Positions 27,363 to 36,676 of a stretch of DNA of 64,000 nt are shown here, piece after piece. The stretch lies in contig CAKOOS010000002.1 of the NCBI GenBank assembly GCA_934098735.1, positions 1-64,000 on the forward strand, read 5' to 3'. The notes beneath the pieces were generated by a model. It saw only the letters and a list, made by a program, of their open reading frames with translations, was not told the DNA's origin and made no database searches. Numbering within the stretch: the stretch's first letter is position 1; each line of letters starts with the position of its first letter. Both the position numbers and the translations under genes were made by a program. Origin of the DNA: an uncultured Bacilli bacterium. Lineage in GTDB: Bacteria > Bacillota_I > Bacilli_A > RF39 > UBA660.

Positions 27363-29333
27363 ATGTTAGAAAAAATAAATAATCATCTTAAAGAAAATGG
27401 ATTCAGAGAAACCACAAAATGGCTAACAAGCAAGGTTTTATTAAAACTGCGACATCTTTCTTTAAAAAGTGTAGATTTTAGTGATATAAATAATGATAAA
27501 AATAGTAAGAAATATGGTTATTTAAAAGTTAAACCAAATGTTTTCATTGTAGCTAGCATTCCTTACTATGATATTGGCGGAGGTCAAAGATGTTCTCAAA
27601 TTGCCAAGACATTTAATAAAATGGGTTATAACGTAAATTATTTATATGCGTTTAAATCAGCAGAAAGAACTAAAATCAATATTGAAATTCCTACATCTTC
27701 TCACATATATATTGATGAAACAATAATTTCTAAAATTAAAGATAAAGTATCCGAAAATGATTTATTTATCTTTGAATCTCCATCTGTAAGATTTGAAAAA
27801 GTATTAGATTATGCTAAAGAAAAAAAGGCTAAAATTGTTTACGAAAATATAGATAACTGGGAAACTAGTCTAGGTAACAATATCTATAGTGAAAAAATAT
27901 TAAAAAAAATGCTAAACTATGCTGACTTACTAGTGGGAACTGCTAAACCACTGGTTAAACAATTAAAGGACTATTTAAAAAAATATAACATAAAAAATAA
28001 AGAAGTTATTTATTTAGCAAACGCTGTAGATGAAGAGTTATTTTGCGGATTAAAAAAGCAAGAAAAACCGGAGGATTTAATTATAGGAAGTAAGACCTTG
28101 CTATATTATGGATCCTTATGGGGAAGCTGGTTTGATTGGGATTTAGTCATAAATTTAGCTTTAAATAATCCAGATTATGCCATAAATTTAATAGGAGACT
28201 ACAGTAATATAAAAAGCATCGTAGAAAGTTGTCCTAAAAATATTCACTTTCTAGGATTAAAAAAGCAAATAGAATTACCTAGCTATTTGCAATATGTTGA
28301 TTTTACCTTTATTCCTTTTAAAGAAGGCGAAATAACTGATTATGTGTCTCCTTTAAAAGTATTTGAATATATATCAATGTATACTTTAGTAATAGCAACA
28401 AATATGCCTGATATAAAAGGATACCCTAATGTTTATATGGGAAATAATTGGAAACAGTGGCAAGAGATAATAGATAAAAATCCTACTAATAATAAAGAAT
28501 TAGCCGATGATTTTATTGCTTTTAATACTTGGAATAGTAGAATAAGTGAAATTATAACAAGATTATATCCTGAAAAAGAAAAATCATCTTTAAAAGATAA
28601 AATATCTATAGTAATTCTAAATTATAATAATAAAGATATTATAGTAAAAAGTTTAAATTCATTACTTAAATATAATGAACTATATAATTATGAAATTATA
28701 GTAGTGGATAATCAAAGTACTGATGGCTCTTATGAAATGTTACAAGATAAATATAAAGATAGAATAAAGCTTTATAAAAATGATAAGAATGGCTGTTCAA
28801 GTGGTAGAAATTTAGGGGTAGAAAAATCAAGCCGAGAATATATTTTATTTTTAGATAGTGATCAATGGGCTACCAATAAATATTGGTTAGAAGCCTATGA
28901 AAATATTATTAAAAATTATGATATTGATTTAATTGGATGGGCTGCAGGCTTTTTTAATAGCCTAGGATATTCATATTATGTCGTAGATAGTTTTCCATAT
29001 CGATATATGCCAGCAAATATGTTGGCTCGTGAAGATATAAGTTATTTAGGTTCTGGCGGAATGCTTATCAAAAGATCTTTATTTAACGCCATCAAAGGAT
29101 TTGATGAAAATTACGATCCAACATGCTATGAAGATACGGATTTAACTTTAAAAGTTTTAAATGAAGGAAAAAAGATTGTTTATTGTCCATATCTTGGTAT
29201 TATTCATTTACCACATCAAACTACTAAAGAAGGATCTAAAAAGCATACTGAAATATTAAAAGTAAGAAAAGAGTATTTTAAAGAAAAATGGACTAAAGAA
29301 AATCCAGATTTATTAAAAAAATATATCAAGTAA
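27363..29333 (+). CDS. Two-domain glycosyltransferase: GT4-like plus GT2
   Basis: The 656-residue fusion has an N-terminal GT-B part (about 55-400). It shows VASIPYYDIGGGQRCSQIAK, YENIDNWETSLG, LLYYGSLWGSWFDWDL, and the donor-site SPLKVFEYISM. The GT2 part (about 415-656) has ISIVILNYNNKDI, VVDNQSTDGSYE, the metal-binding FLDSDQW, a glycine-rich GSGGMLIKR and the late YEDTDLTLKVL. Both domains look catalytically intact, so the protein probably adds two sugars in sequence. It is cytoplasmic with no membrane helix, and ends in a terminator. Confidence 0.82.
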   Translation: MLEKINNHLKENGFRETTKWLTSKVLLKLRHLSLKSVDFSDINNDKNSKKYGYLKVKPNVFIVASIPYYDIGGGQRCSQIAKTFNKMGYNVNYLYAFKSAERTKINIEIPTSSHIYIDETIISKIKDKVSENDLFIFESPSVRFEKVLDYAKEKKAKIVYENIDNWETSLGNNIYSEKILKKMLNYADLLVGTAKPLVKQLKDYLKKYNIKNKEVIYLANAVDEELFCGLKKQEKPEDLIIGSKTLLYYGSLWGSWFDWDLVINLALNNPDYAINLIGDYSNIKSIVESCPKNIHFLGLKKQIELPSYLQYVDFTFIPFKEGEITDYVSPLKVFEYISMYTLVIATNMPDIKGYPNVYMGNNWKQWQEIIDKNPTNNKELADDFIAFNTWNSRISEIITRLYPEKEKSSLKDKISIVILNYNNKDIIVKSLNSLLKYNELYNYEIIVVDNQSTDGSYEMLQDKYKDRIKLYKNDKNGCSSGRNLGVEKSSREYILFLDSDQWATNKYWLEAYENIIKNYDIDLIGWAAGFFNSLGYSYYVVDSFPYRYMPANMLAREDISYLGSGGMLIKRSLFNAIKGFDENYDPTCYEDTDLTLKVLNEGKKIVYCPYLGIIHLPHQTTKEGSKKHTEILKVRKEYFKEKWTKENPDLLKKYIK

Positions 29334-29360
29334 AGGTGCAATTAATTGCACTTTTTTTTT
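29332..29360 (+). terminator. Rho-independent terminator
   Basis: A perfect 16-nt palindrome, GTGCAATTAATTGCAC (29336-29351), with A/T extensions is followed by a long T-run. It ends the galE unit. Confidence 0.88.
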
Positions 29361-29374
29361 CTTTTTGTTATTAT
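29346..29374 (+). promoter_or_regulatory. Candidate promoter overlapping a terminator
   Basis: TTGCAC (29346-29351), the 3' arm of the terminator stem, lies 17 bp before TATTAT (29369-29374), just upstream of the next glycosyltransferase gene. Confidence 0.4.
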
Positions 29375-29393
29375 ATAAAAGAGAGTGATAATC

Positions 29394-30665
29394 ATGAAAG
29401 AAAAATTATCTAAATTAATTAATGTATATAAAAAATATGGTTTTATAGGTTTTAATAAAAAAATAGGTTCCTATATAAAAGCAAATTATCTAGATAAAAT
29501 TAGTCTTGATGTAATTTTAAATCATAAAAAATATCAAAAGTATATTAAAAATATACTTAATAACACTTCATATCAAAGAATTATTATCTGGCGTAGTACT
29601 TTTGGATTTAATGTTCCACTTTACCAAAGACCTCAGCATATTGCCAGCAATTTGGCTAAAGAAAATTGTTTAGTTTTTTATGAAGTAACTACGATGACTG
29701 ATAAAGTAAAAGCTATAAAGAAAGAAAAGGATAATTTATATTTAGTAAATTTTAATAATGCCTTTATTGAAAAAATTATAATGAAGGAAATTAATAAACA
29801 AGAAAAACCAAAATATTTACAAATATATTCAACCGATTGGCATTTAACACTAAATAGTATGCAAAAATATCTTGATAATGGTTTTAAATTAATTTACGAA
29901 TACATTGATCACTTAGCACCAGAGCTTGCAGGAACTAAAGAACTTCCTAAAAATATTGTCGAAAAGTATGAATATGCTATGAACCATAAAGAGGTTTATG
30001 TAGTTGTTACGGCAGAAAGTTTAAAAGAGGAAGTATTAAAAAGAAGGGGAAAAGAAAATTTAGCTTTTTCTTCTAATGGAGTTGATTATAAATTCTTTAA
30101 AGATATATCAAAAGATTATAAATTTGATTCAGAATTTTTAAGTGTTTTATCTAAAGGAAAACCTATCATAATGTACTATGGAGCATTAGCTAAATGGTTT
30201 GACTATAGTCTTTTAGAAAAAATTGCTAAGACAAATAAATATAGTATAGTTTTATTCGGAGTAAAGTATGATGAATCTTATGATGAAGAGTTAAAATATA
30301 CTAATAATATTTATTTTCTAGGAAGTCGTGATTACAAAGTTTTAAAAAACTATGCTAGTAAAGCAGACATTTTAACAATTCCATTTAAAATAAATGATAT
30401 AACAGCTTCAACAAGTCCAGTAAAAATATTTGAATATATGGCTCTTCATAAGCCAATTGTTACTACAAAAATGAGAGAGTGTCTAAAATATAAAAGTGTC
30501 TTAATCGGAGAAAATCATGAGGATTTTTTAAGAAAATTAGAAAAAGCTTTAGAACTTAAAAATAATTCAAAATATATTAATACATTAGATAAAGAAGCTA
30601 AAGACAATGATTGGAGTGCTAAAGCTAAGGCTATCGTAGATTTAATAAAAAAAGATGAAAAGTGA
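29394..30665 (+). CDS. Glycosyltransferase, GT4-like
   Basis: The 423-residue GT-B enzyme has an N-terminal helical part, then WRSTFGFNVPLYQRPQHIA, a signature of a polysaccharide GT4 subgroup in which the QRPQH stretch is conserved. EYIDHLAPELAG, FSSNGVDYKFF, IMYYGALAKWFDYSLL and the donor-site SPVKIFEYMALHKP follow. The ATG at 29394 is used because GAGAGTGA precedes it; a GTG 9 nt upstream is the alternative. It overlaps the region of the tagA start, so the pair is co-transcribed. It resembles the GT4 half of the protein just before it, which may reflect an old duplication. Confidence 0.8.
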   Translation: MKEKLSKLINVYKKYGFIGFNKKIGSYIKANYLDKISLDVILNHKKYQKYIKNILNNTSYQRIIIWRSTFGFNVPLYQRPQHIASNLAKENCLVFYEVTTMTDKVKAIKKEKDNLYLVNFNNAFIEKIIMKEINKQEKPKYLQIYSTDWHLTLNSMQKYLDNGFKLIYEYIDHLAPELAGTKELPKNIVEKYEYAMNHKEVYVVVTAESLKEEVLKRRGKENLAFSSNGVDYKFFKDISKDYKFDSEFLSVLSKGKPIIMYYGALAKWFDYSLLEKIAKTNKYSIVLFGVKYDESYDEELKYTNNIYFLGSRDYKVLKNYASKADILTIPFKINDITASTSPVKIFEYMALHKPIVTTKMRECLKYKSVLIGENHEDFLRKLEKALELKNNSKYINTLDKEAKDNDWSAKAKAIVDLIKKDEK

Positions 30666-30673
30666 CGGTGAAT

Positions 30674-31399
30674 ATGAAAGAATATATAAATAATTTATAT
30701 AAAAAAGATAAAAAAAGTTTTATAAAAGAATTAGAAAAAAAATTAAAAACAAATGAAAAATGTTTTGTTGTAACAGTTAATCCCGAAACAATTATGAAAA
30801 GTGAAAAAGATAATCAAATAAAAGAAATATTAAATGATAAAAGTGTCACATTAGTCCCCGATGGAATTGCTATAGTAAAAGCAAGCAAATGGCTAAAGAT
30901 TCCAGTTGAAGAAAGAATTACAGGTGTCGAAATATCTGAAGAACTATTAAAAATAGCAAATACTAATAAAAATTCAATATATCTTTTCGGAGCAAGTAAA
31001 GAAGTAATAGAAAAGTTAGTAGACAAAATAAAAAAGGATTATCCAAATATAAATATTTTAGGAGCAACAGATGGTTATGTTAGTGATAAAGATAAAGTAA
31101 TGGAAAAAATAATAAATTTAAAACCTGATATAACTCTCGTAGCTTTAGGAATACCGATGCAAGAAAAAATAATTTATAAATATCTGTCTAGAGCTTCCAA
31201 AGGAATTTTTATTGGGGTTGGTGGAACATTTGATGTTTTAAGTGGAAGTAAAAAAAGAGCTCCAAAAATATTTATTAAATTAAACCTTGAATGGTTATAT
31301 CGCATTATGAAAGAACCAGTAAGATTGAAAAGATTTTGGCAAAGTAATGTAAAGTTTATGGTAAAAATACGTAAAGAAATGACCAAAAATAAATCTTGA
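30674..31399 (+). CDS. tagA: WecG/TagA/CpsF-family glycosyltransferase (GT26)
   Basis: TagA adds N-acetylmannosamine to the TagO product, GlcNAc-diphosphate-undecaprenol, to complete the wall-teichoic-acid linkage unit. The 241 residues show the family signatures VVTVNPETIM, LVPDGIAIVKASKWL, ERITGVEI, FGASKEV, LGIPMQEKIIY and GVGGTFDVLSGSKKRAP, then LEWLYRIMKEPVRLKRF. The ATG at 30674 follows GGTGA. A GTG at 30662 that overlaps the previous stop is the alternative. The downstream promoter of rny begins at its stop codon. ManNAc donor genes (mnaA) are not in the window. Confidence 0.9.
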   Translation: MKEYINNLYKKDKKSFIKELEKKLKTNEKCFVVTVNPETIMKSEKDNQIKEILNDKSVTLVPDGIAIVKASKWLKIPVEERITGVEISEELLKIANTNKNSIYLFGASKEVIEKLVDKIKKDYPNINILGATDGYVSDKDKVMEKIINLKPDITLVALGIPMQEKIIYKYLSRASKGIFIGVGGTFDVLSGSKKRAPKIFIKLNLEWLYRIMKEPVRLKRFWQSNVKFMVKIRKEMTKNKS

Positions 31400-31424
31400 T
31401 TATTTACTTATTTATCTGTATAAT
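31396..31424 (+). promoter_or_regulatory. Sigma-A-type promoter of rny
   Basis: TTGATT (31396-31401), a 17-bp spacer and TATAAT (31419-31424), starting at the tagA stop codon. Confidence 0.75.
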
Positions 31425-31476
31425 AAAATTGTAGATATAAATATAATATAATCTATAAGAAAATTGGAGGATTTAA

Positions 31477-33030
31477 ATGGATAATATCTTAGTAGCCATT
31501 TTATCCCTTGTTATTGGAATTTTGGTAGGAAGTATAGCTATATGGATTGCTTTTTCCATAAAAGCTTCAAAAGCCATAAAAAAAGCTAATAAATATATTG
31601 AAGAAGCTAAGAAAGAAGCTGAAAAAAATAAGAGAGATACATTACTTGAAATAAAGCAAGAATCATATCGAATAAAACAAGAAACTGATGCTGAAATAAA
31701 AGCAAAAAAAGCAGAAATGTTACAAACTGAAGATCGTTTATTAAATAGAGAAAATAATCTTGATAAACGTGAAGAAATGTTACAAAATCGAGATAATTTA
31801 TTACAAGATAAAGAGAATGATTTATTAGCCAAACAAAAAAATTTACAAGAAAAAGAGGACAAAATGGATGCACTTCTTAAAGAAGAAGTTGCACAACTTG
31901 AAAAAATTGCTGGTTTTAGCAAAGAAAAAGCTCGCAATTTAATAATGGAACGTGTAGAAAATGAGATGGAGCTTGAACTTACGGAATATATAAAAGAAAG
32001 TGAAGCAAAAGCAAAATTAGAAGCACATGAAATAGCTAAACAACTTATAGTAAGTAGCATGGAAAGATATGCTGATGATGTTGTAGAGACTCAAACTGTA
32101 AGTACAATTGATTTACCAAACGATGATATGAAAGGTCGTCTTATTGGTAGAGAAGGAAGAAATATAAGAACAATAGAATCAGTAACTGGTGTTGATTTAA
32201 TTATAGATGACACTCCTGAAGCTATATCATTATCATCTTTTGATCCGTTGCGAAGAGAAATAGCTAAAATAACAATTGAGACTCTAATTAAAGATGGTCG
32301 AATTCATCCAAGTCGTATTGAAGAAGTTTATGATAAGACTGTAAAAGATGTAAATGCTAGAATAATTCAAATAGGTAATCAAACTATAAATGATCTAGGA
32401 ATAACTAAAATGGATCCTGAACTAGTAACATTAATTGGTAAGCTAAATTTTAGAACTAGTTATGGTCAAAATGCTTTAAAACATTCTATTGAAGTAGCTA
32501 ATTTATGTGGCCTTATGGCAGCTGAGCTTGGAGAAAATGTAACTTTAGCAAAAAGAGCAGGATTACTTCATGATATTGGTAAATCAATTGATTTTGAAAT
32601 TGAAGGTAGTCATGTTGAAATAGGCTTGGAATTTGCTAAAAGACATCATGAACCTGAAGTTGTTTTAGATGCAATAGCATCTCACCATGGAGATACAGAA
32701 GCCCATTCTATCATCGCTGTACTAGTTGCAATTGCAGATACTTTATCAGCAGCAAGACCTGGAGCTAGAAATGACTCTTTAGAAAACTATATTAAGAGAT
32801 TAGAACAATTAGAAAAAATCGGTAATTCTTATGAAGGTGTTGAAAAGACGTTTGCTATGCAAGCCGGCCGAGAACTTAGAGTTATTGTTAAGCCTAAGGA
32901 AGTTGATGATGCTAAAAGTTATAAGCTTGCTCGCGATATAAAAGAAAAAATTGAAGAAGAAATGCAATATCCAGGAACAATAAAAATTACAGTTATAAGA
33001 GAAACAAGAGTTCAAGAAGAAGCAAAATAA
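31477..33030 (+). CDS. rny: Ribonuclease Y
   Basis: RNase Y is the membrane-bound endoribonuclease that starts mRNA decay in Firmicutes. The 517-residue protein has an N-terminal membrane helix (about 5-27) and a long charged coiled coil (about 30-150). A KH domain (about 205-270, GRLIGREGRNIRTIE) comes next, then the HD metal-dependent nuclease domain with HDIGKS (H365, D366) and a later ASHHGD. The length and domain order are those of the family. GGAGG precedes the start. A hairpin terminator uses its last codons. Confidence 0.96.
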   Translation: MDNILVAILSLVIGILVGSIAIWIAFSIKASKAIKKANKYIEEAKKEAEKNKRDTLLEIKQESYRIKQETDAEIKAKKAEMLQTEDRLLNRENNLDKREEMLQNRDNLLQDKENDLLAKQKNLQEKEDKMDALLKEEVAQLEKIAGFSKEKARNLIMERVENEMELELTEYIKESEAKAKLEAHEIAKQLIVSSMERYADDVVETQTVSTIDLPNDDMKGRLIGREGRNIRTIESVTGVDLIIDDTPEAISLSSFDPLRREIAKITIETLIKDGRIHPSRIEEVYDKTVKDVNARIIQIGNQTINDLGITKMDPELVTLIGKLNFRTSYGQNALKHSIEVANLCGLMAAELGENVTLAKRAGLLHDIGKSIDFEIEGSHVEIGLEFAKRHHEPEVVLDAIASHHGDTEAHSIIAVLVAIADTLSAARPGARNDSLENYIKRLEQLEKIGNSYEGVEKTFAMQAGRELRVIVKPKEVDDAKSYKLARDIKEKIEEEMQYPGTIKITVIRETRVQEEAK

Positions 33031-33041
33031 GCTTCTTTTTT
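33014..33041 (+). terminator. Rho-independent terminator after rny
   Basis: AAGAAGC (33017-33023) pairs with GCTTCTT (33031-33037) around a 7-nt loop holding the stop codon, and a T-run follows. Confidence 0.8.
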
Positions 33042-33113
33042 CTATTAATAAAAATCTTTATTATCTTTTAAAATTATGATATCATTAAGAAGAAAGAGTA
33101 ATAGGAGTATCTA

Positions 33114-34148
33114 ATGAAGAAGTTTTTAAAAGTAATAGGCAAAATAATGGCATTTTTAGGAGTAACCGTAGCAGTCGTTTTAATAAGTGCTGTTTTAACA
33201 ATAACACTAATATGTCATGGACCATCTGAAAGTGCTAAGGAATTATTTGCAACAACTATACTCGAAACTGGGCAATTAAAATTTTTAGCGAATATCTTTT
33301 TAAGTAAGGATGAATTAAAGCAAATAGTAAGTAAAAATTCTTTGGCAGCAATGGAAGAAGAAATTAATACAAATTTAATTGAAACTAAGAATGAAAATAC
33401 TAAAGATCTAATAGAAATTCATAAAGTTTCTGGCAATAATTTTGAAGGAACAATGATGATCATAAATGATCCATCTAAAGTAAGTTTAGCAACAACTTAT
33501 CCATGGAGTGAATATGGCAAGGAACTAGAATATTTAGTAAAAGATTCTAATGCAATAGCTGGTATAAATGGAGGCCTTTATTACTCAAGTGGCAATAAAG
33601 GTGGTAAACCATTGGGAGTAACAGTAAGTAATGGTGAAATTCAAGATATTAATCTTGGAGTAGTAGGATTATATCTTATAGGTTTTGATGAAAGTAATAT
33701 CCTAAGGGTAATTAGTTTAGAAAATATGAGTAAAAATGATGTAGAAAATTTAATTAAAGAAGAACACATCCGTGATGCAGTATCGTTTCAAGAAGAAGCA
33801 AGTGACAAAAACAATCACTTTGTTAAATTAATAATAAATGGTGAAAAAAGAGAATTAAATGGCATGGGAAGTGGTGCTAATCCTCGAACAGCAATTGGTC
33901 AAAGAAAAGATGGAAGTATTTTATTTTTAGTAACAGATGGAAGAGGAAAAAATGGTCACCTTGGTGCTACAGCATCAGATTTAATTGATATAATGGCAAA
34001 ATATGATGCTGTAAATGCCGCTAATATTGATGGTGGAAGTTCATCATCAATGTATTACAATAATGAGTATTTAATGACAAGTGTAACATTTTATTATGCA
34101 AATTCATCATGGCGTTTACCAACAGCATTTGTAGTAAAGGAAAAGTAG
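33114..34148 (+). CDS. Membrane-anchored phosphodiester glycosidase (NAGPA-like)
   Basis: The 344-residue protein has one N-terminal membrane helix (about 12-32), then an extracytoplasmic domain of the NAGPA/phosphodiester-glycosidase family, often annotated as an exopolysaccharide biosynthesis protein. Motifs are GINGGLYYSSG, PLGVTVSNGEI, NPRTAIGQRKDGSILFLVTD and the C-terminal NIDGGSSSSMYYN. Family members hydrolyse GlcNAc-1-phosphodiester bonds, as would occur in phosphodiester-linked wall polymers. GGAGT precedes the start. It lies 1 nt before the next gene, in an apparent three-gene unit ending at a terminator at 36216. Confidence 0.82.
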   Translation: MKKFLKVIGKIMAFLGVTVAVVLISAVLTITLICHGPSESAKELFATTILETGQLKFLANIFLSKDELKQIVSKNSLAAMEEEINTNLIETKNENTKDLIEIHKVSGNNFEGTMMIINDPSKVSLATTYPWSEYGKELEYLVKDSNAIAGINGGLYYSSGNKGGKPLGVTVSNGEIQDINLGVVGLYLIGFDESNILRVISLENMSKNDVENLIKEEHIRDAVSFQEEASDKNNHFVKLIINGEKRELNGMGSGANPRTAIGQRKDGSILFLVTDGRGKNGHLGATASDLIDIMAKYDAVNAANIDGGSSSSMYYNNEYLMTSVTFYYANSSWRLPTAFVVKEK

Positions 34149-34149
34149 T

Positions 34150-35229
34150 ATGAGAAGAAAAAAACTATTTAAAACGAGTTTATTAATATATACAATGCTT
34201 ATTTTATTAATAGCAATAATATTTTTAACTTATATATATTTTACACTAAAAGAATATGAAGCTAATCAAACAAATAATTTTATAAAAAACACAATAAGTG
34301 CTATTGATGATCAAACATTAAAAGATTATCTAAAAAATTATAATCAAGATGAAAATTTATTACCAGAATACAAAGAATTAATTAATAGTGATAAAGTAAA
34401 AATTTCCAAAATCGGAGAAAATGATTTTGAAGTATCGTTAAACGATCAAGTGTTACTAAATATTCAAACTAAGCTTTTAAAAACTGAAACAAAACTAGGC
34501 ATGTTTAGTTATGAAGTTCGAAAAGTGACAAATATAAAACCAAATTTAGAAAGAGGAATTATCTATTACGATTTAACAATTCCAAGTAATTATACTTTGT
34601 TTATAAATAATCAAATATATAATAATATAAGCTCTAAAGAAAAATATGAAGACTTAGATTTTATGTATTATAATGAAAGTATGCCTTATTTAAATACTTA
34701 TAAAATAAATAATTTATCTAGTAAAGATACTATAAAAGTATTAGATGAAAAACAAAATGAAGTTAAGTTAGAAAAAAAACAAAACTTATTAAAAGTTGAT
34801 AAATATTATTTAAGTTTTGATAATTATGAAGAAGCCAAAAATTATCTTGATAAAGATTTAGATATCTGGGATTTTGCTCATAAATGGAGTTTATTTTTGA
34901 CAAATGATTTAAAAGGTGTAAATCATGGATTTAATGAAGTAAAGGATTACTTCATTGAAGGAACTCAAATGTATACGCGTGCATATAATTGGGCCCATAA
35001 TATTGATATCAATTTTACAAGTAAGCACACATTTAAAGATGAAATTTGGTCAAATGAAAAATTAGATAATTTTAAAGTTTATAGTAAAGATGCTTTTTCC
35101 TGCAAAATATATTCTGAAAAGAATATGATAGTAAATGGAAAAGATCAAAAAGATGTAATGAATGATACTTTATATTTTATTAAAAATAATGGAGAATGGA
35201 AAGTTATAAATATTAAAAGTGGAGGTTAA
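34150..35229 (+). CDS. Membrane-anchored extracytoplasmic protein, possibly TcaA-like
   Basis: The 359-residue protein has a basic start, one membrane helix (about 11-31), and a large outside part. I do not firmly recognise the family. Residues about 130-160 (IPSNYTLFINNQIY) look like the small beta domain that recurs in TcaA/YvbJ-type proteins. The last 100 residues, ending in TLYFIKNNGEWKVIN, look NTF2-like, which is also the end domain of TcaA. A zinc ribbon, usual in TcaA, is missing. Its place between a phosphodiester glycosidase and a GT2-GtrA enzyme suggests a role in surface glycan modification. Function unknown. Confidence 0.65.
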   Translation: MRRKKLFKTSLLIYTMLILLIAIIFLTYIYFTLKEYEANQTNNFIKNTISAIDDQTLKDYLKNYNQDENLLPEYKELINSDKVKISKIGENDFEVSLNDQVLLNIQTKLLKTETKLGMFSYEVRKVTNIKPNLERGIIYYDLTIPSNYTLFINNQIYNNISSKEKYEDLDFMYYNESMPYLNTYKINNLSSKDTIKVLDEKQNEVKLEKKQNLLKVDKYYLSFDNYEEAKNYLDKDLDIWDFAHKWSLFLTNDLKGVNHGFNEVKDYFIEGTQMYTRAYNWAHNIDINFTSKHTFKDEIWSNEKLDNFKVYSKDAFSCKIYSEKNMIVNGKDQKDVMNDTLYFIKNNGEWKVINIKSGG

Positions 35230-35231
35230 AG

Positions 35232-36206
35232 TTGAATAAAGATGTGGTTATTTTAATACCTGTATATAATCCGAATGAAAATATAATGCTAGATTTTTTG
35301 AAAAAATTAGAAAAAGAGTATAGTAATATTGTTTTCATTAATGATGGATGTAGTGAAAAACATAAAGAATTTTTTGATAAATTAAGTCTTAAATATCCTG
35401 TAATAAAACACAATATAAATTTAGGTAAAGGAAGAGGGTTAAAAAACGGCTTCAATTATATTTTAAATAATTATGAAAATTGTAAAACAATAGTTACAGC
35501 TGATTGTGATGGACAGCATAGTGTTTATGATATAAAAAAAGTGGCAAAAGTATCTCTAAAAAATCCTAATTCTATGGTACTGGGAGTTCGAGACTTTGAT
35601 AAAAAAAATGTCCCTTTAAAATCGAAATTTGGTAATAAAATAACTAGAAATTTCTTATATTCAATTATAGGAATTAAAATAAGTGATACCCAAACAGGTT
35701 TAAGAGCTATAAGTCCAAGTATAGCTAAGAAAATTTTAGAAATACCTGGTGAAAGATATGAATACGAAACTAATATTTTAATATCAGCTAAAAAGTTAGA
35801 TATTAAAATTATAGAAGTAGGTATAGAAACTATTTACTTAAATAATAATGAAACTAGTCATTTTAATCCAATTAAAGACTCATTTAGAATATATCGATTA
35901 TTTACAAAATATATATTAATATTATTTTTAGCTTTTATAATAGAAAATATTTTCTTTACTAAATATTCCGGCGTATTTAATATAGCTTATACTTTATTAT
36001 TTTGTAAAGCTATATCTGGTGCAATAATAGCTTTATTAAATAAGCATCTAAACCTAAAATATTTAATAATTAATTATTTTATAATATTATCAATATTATA
36101 TTTAATTCCCAATCATTTATTAATATGGAAAATAGTATTTGATTTAATATTATTTTTAGTAAGTTTGCTTGTAATAAATTTTAAAACAAAAATAATCTCG
36201 AATTGA
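35232..36206 (+). CDS. GT2 glycosyltransferase with C-terminal GtrA-like membrane domain
   Basis: The 324-residue protein combines a DPM1-like GT2 domain (about 1-215: ILIPVYNPNENI, FINDGCS, VTADCDGQHSVYD, DTQTGLRAIS) with a GtrA-type four-helix membrane domain (about 225-320). Such enzymes make, and may flip, polyprenyl-phosphate-linked hexoses used by GT-C transferases outside the cell. The start is TTG at 35232, supported by AGTGGAGG and by the conserved N-terminus. A GT-C enzyme encoded at 22343 is a possible user of its product. Confidence 0.87.
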   Translation: MNKDVVILIPVYNPNENIMLDFLKKLEKEYSNIVFINDGCSEKHKEFFDKLSLKYPVIKHNINLGKGRGLKNGFNYILNNYENCKTIVTADCDGQHSVYDIKKVAKVSLKNPNSMVLGVRDFDKKNVPLKSKFGNKITRNFLYSIIGIKISDTQTGLRAISPSIAKKILEIPGERYEYETNILISAKKLDIKIIEVGIETIYLNNNETSHFNPIKDSFRIYRLFTKYILILFLAFIIENIFFTKYSGVFNIAYTLLFCKAISGAIIALLNKHLNLKYLIINYFIILSILYLIPNHLLIWKIVFDLILFLVSLLVINFKTKIISN

Positions 36207-36216
36207 GATTATTTTT
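36189..36216. terminator. Terminator between converging genes
   Basis: AATAATCTC (36191-36199) pairs with GAGATTATT (36205-36213), with a 5-nt loop and a T-run after. A-rich sequence before the stem allows function in both directions. Confidence 0.8.
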
Positions 36217-36221
36217 ATATG

Positions 36222-36665
36222 TTATAATTTATTTTTGGTAGCAAATTCTGTAACAAAGGCCATAACAAGAAATAAAGCAAATATTAAATAAGCATATACT
36301 TCAGGCACACGTGCTATGTATAAGATAGCTTCTAGTAAGCATAAGCAAAGGCATCCAATACATCCTGCAATAATTTTTAAAAATAAAACATATTTTTTAT
36401 TTTTTAATCCCTTAATAATTGTTTCATCTGCTTTAGTTATTTTTTCTTGATCACTAAGCCTTTCACCTTGTAAAAGTTCATTTATCGTAACATTAAAAGT
36501 TTTAGCTAGAATAACTATATAATCAATGCTAGGCATTCCATGACCATTTTCCCATTTAGAAACAGCTTTATTACTTACGCATATTTTTTGAGCTAATTCA
36601 TCTTGAGTTAAATTTAATTTTTTTCTTTCTGTTTGAATAAACATTCCAATTTTTTTTACATCCAT
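36222..36665 (-). CDS. XRE-family DNA-binding protein with C-terminal membrane helices
   Basis: The 147-residue regulator has an N-terminal Cro/CI-type helix-turn-helix (about residues 7-62: LNLTQDELAQKICVSNKAVS, KWENGHGMPSIDY). A short linker and two membrane helices (about 92-112 and 120-140) follow. It is probably tethered to the membrane, as many small Firmicutes XRE regulators are. It has an AGGAGG site. A 13-nt palindrome at 36677-36689 in its own leader is a candidate autoregulatory operator. Targets unknown. Confidence 0.82.
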   Translation of the reverse strand: MDVKKIGMFIQTERKKLNLTQDELAQKICVSNKAVSKWENGHGMPSIDYIVILAKTFNVTINELLQGERLSDQEKITKADETIIKGLKNKKYVLFLKIIAGCIGCLCLCLLEAILYIARVPEVYAYLIFALFLVMAFVTEFATKNKL

Positions 36666-36676
36666 TTTTATCCTCC

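Noticed and set aside
31473..32060. Long minus-strand reading frames opposite the start of rny
   Set aside because: They mirror the coiled-coil coding region of RNase Y, are Ser/Phe-rich as expected for a shadow frame, and have no start signals of their own.
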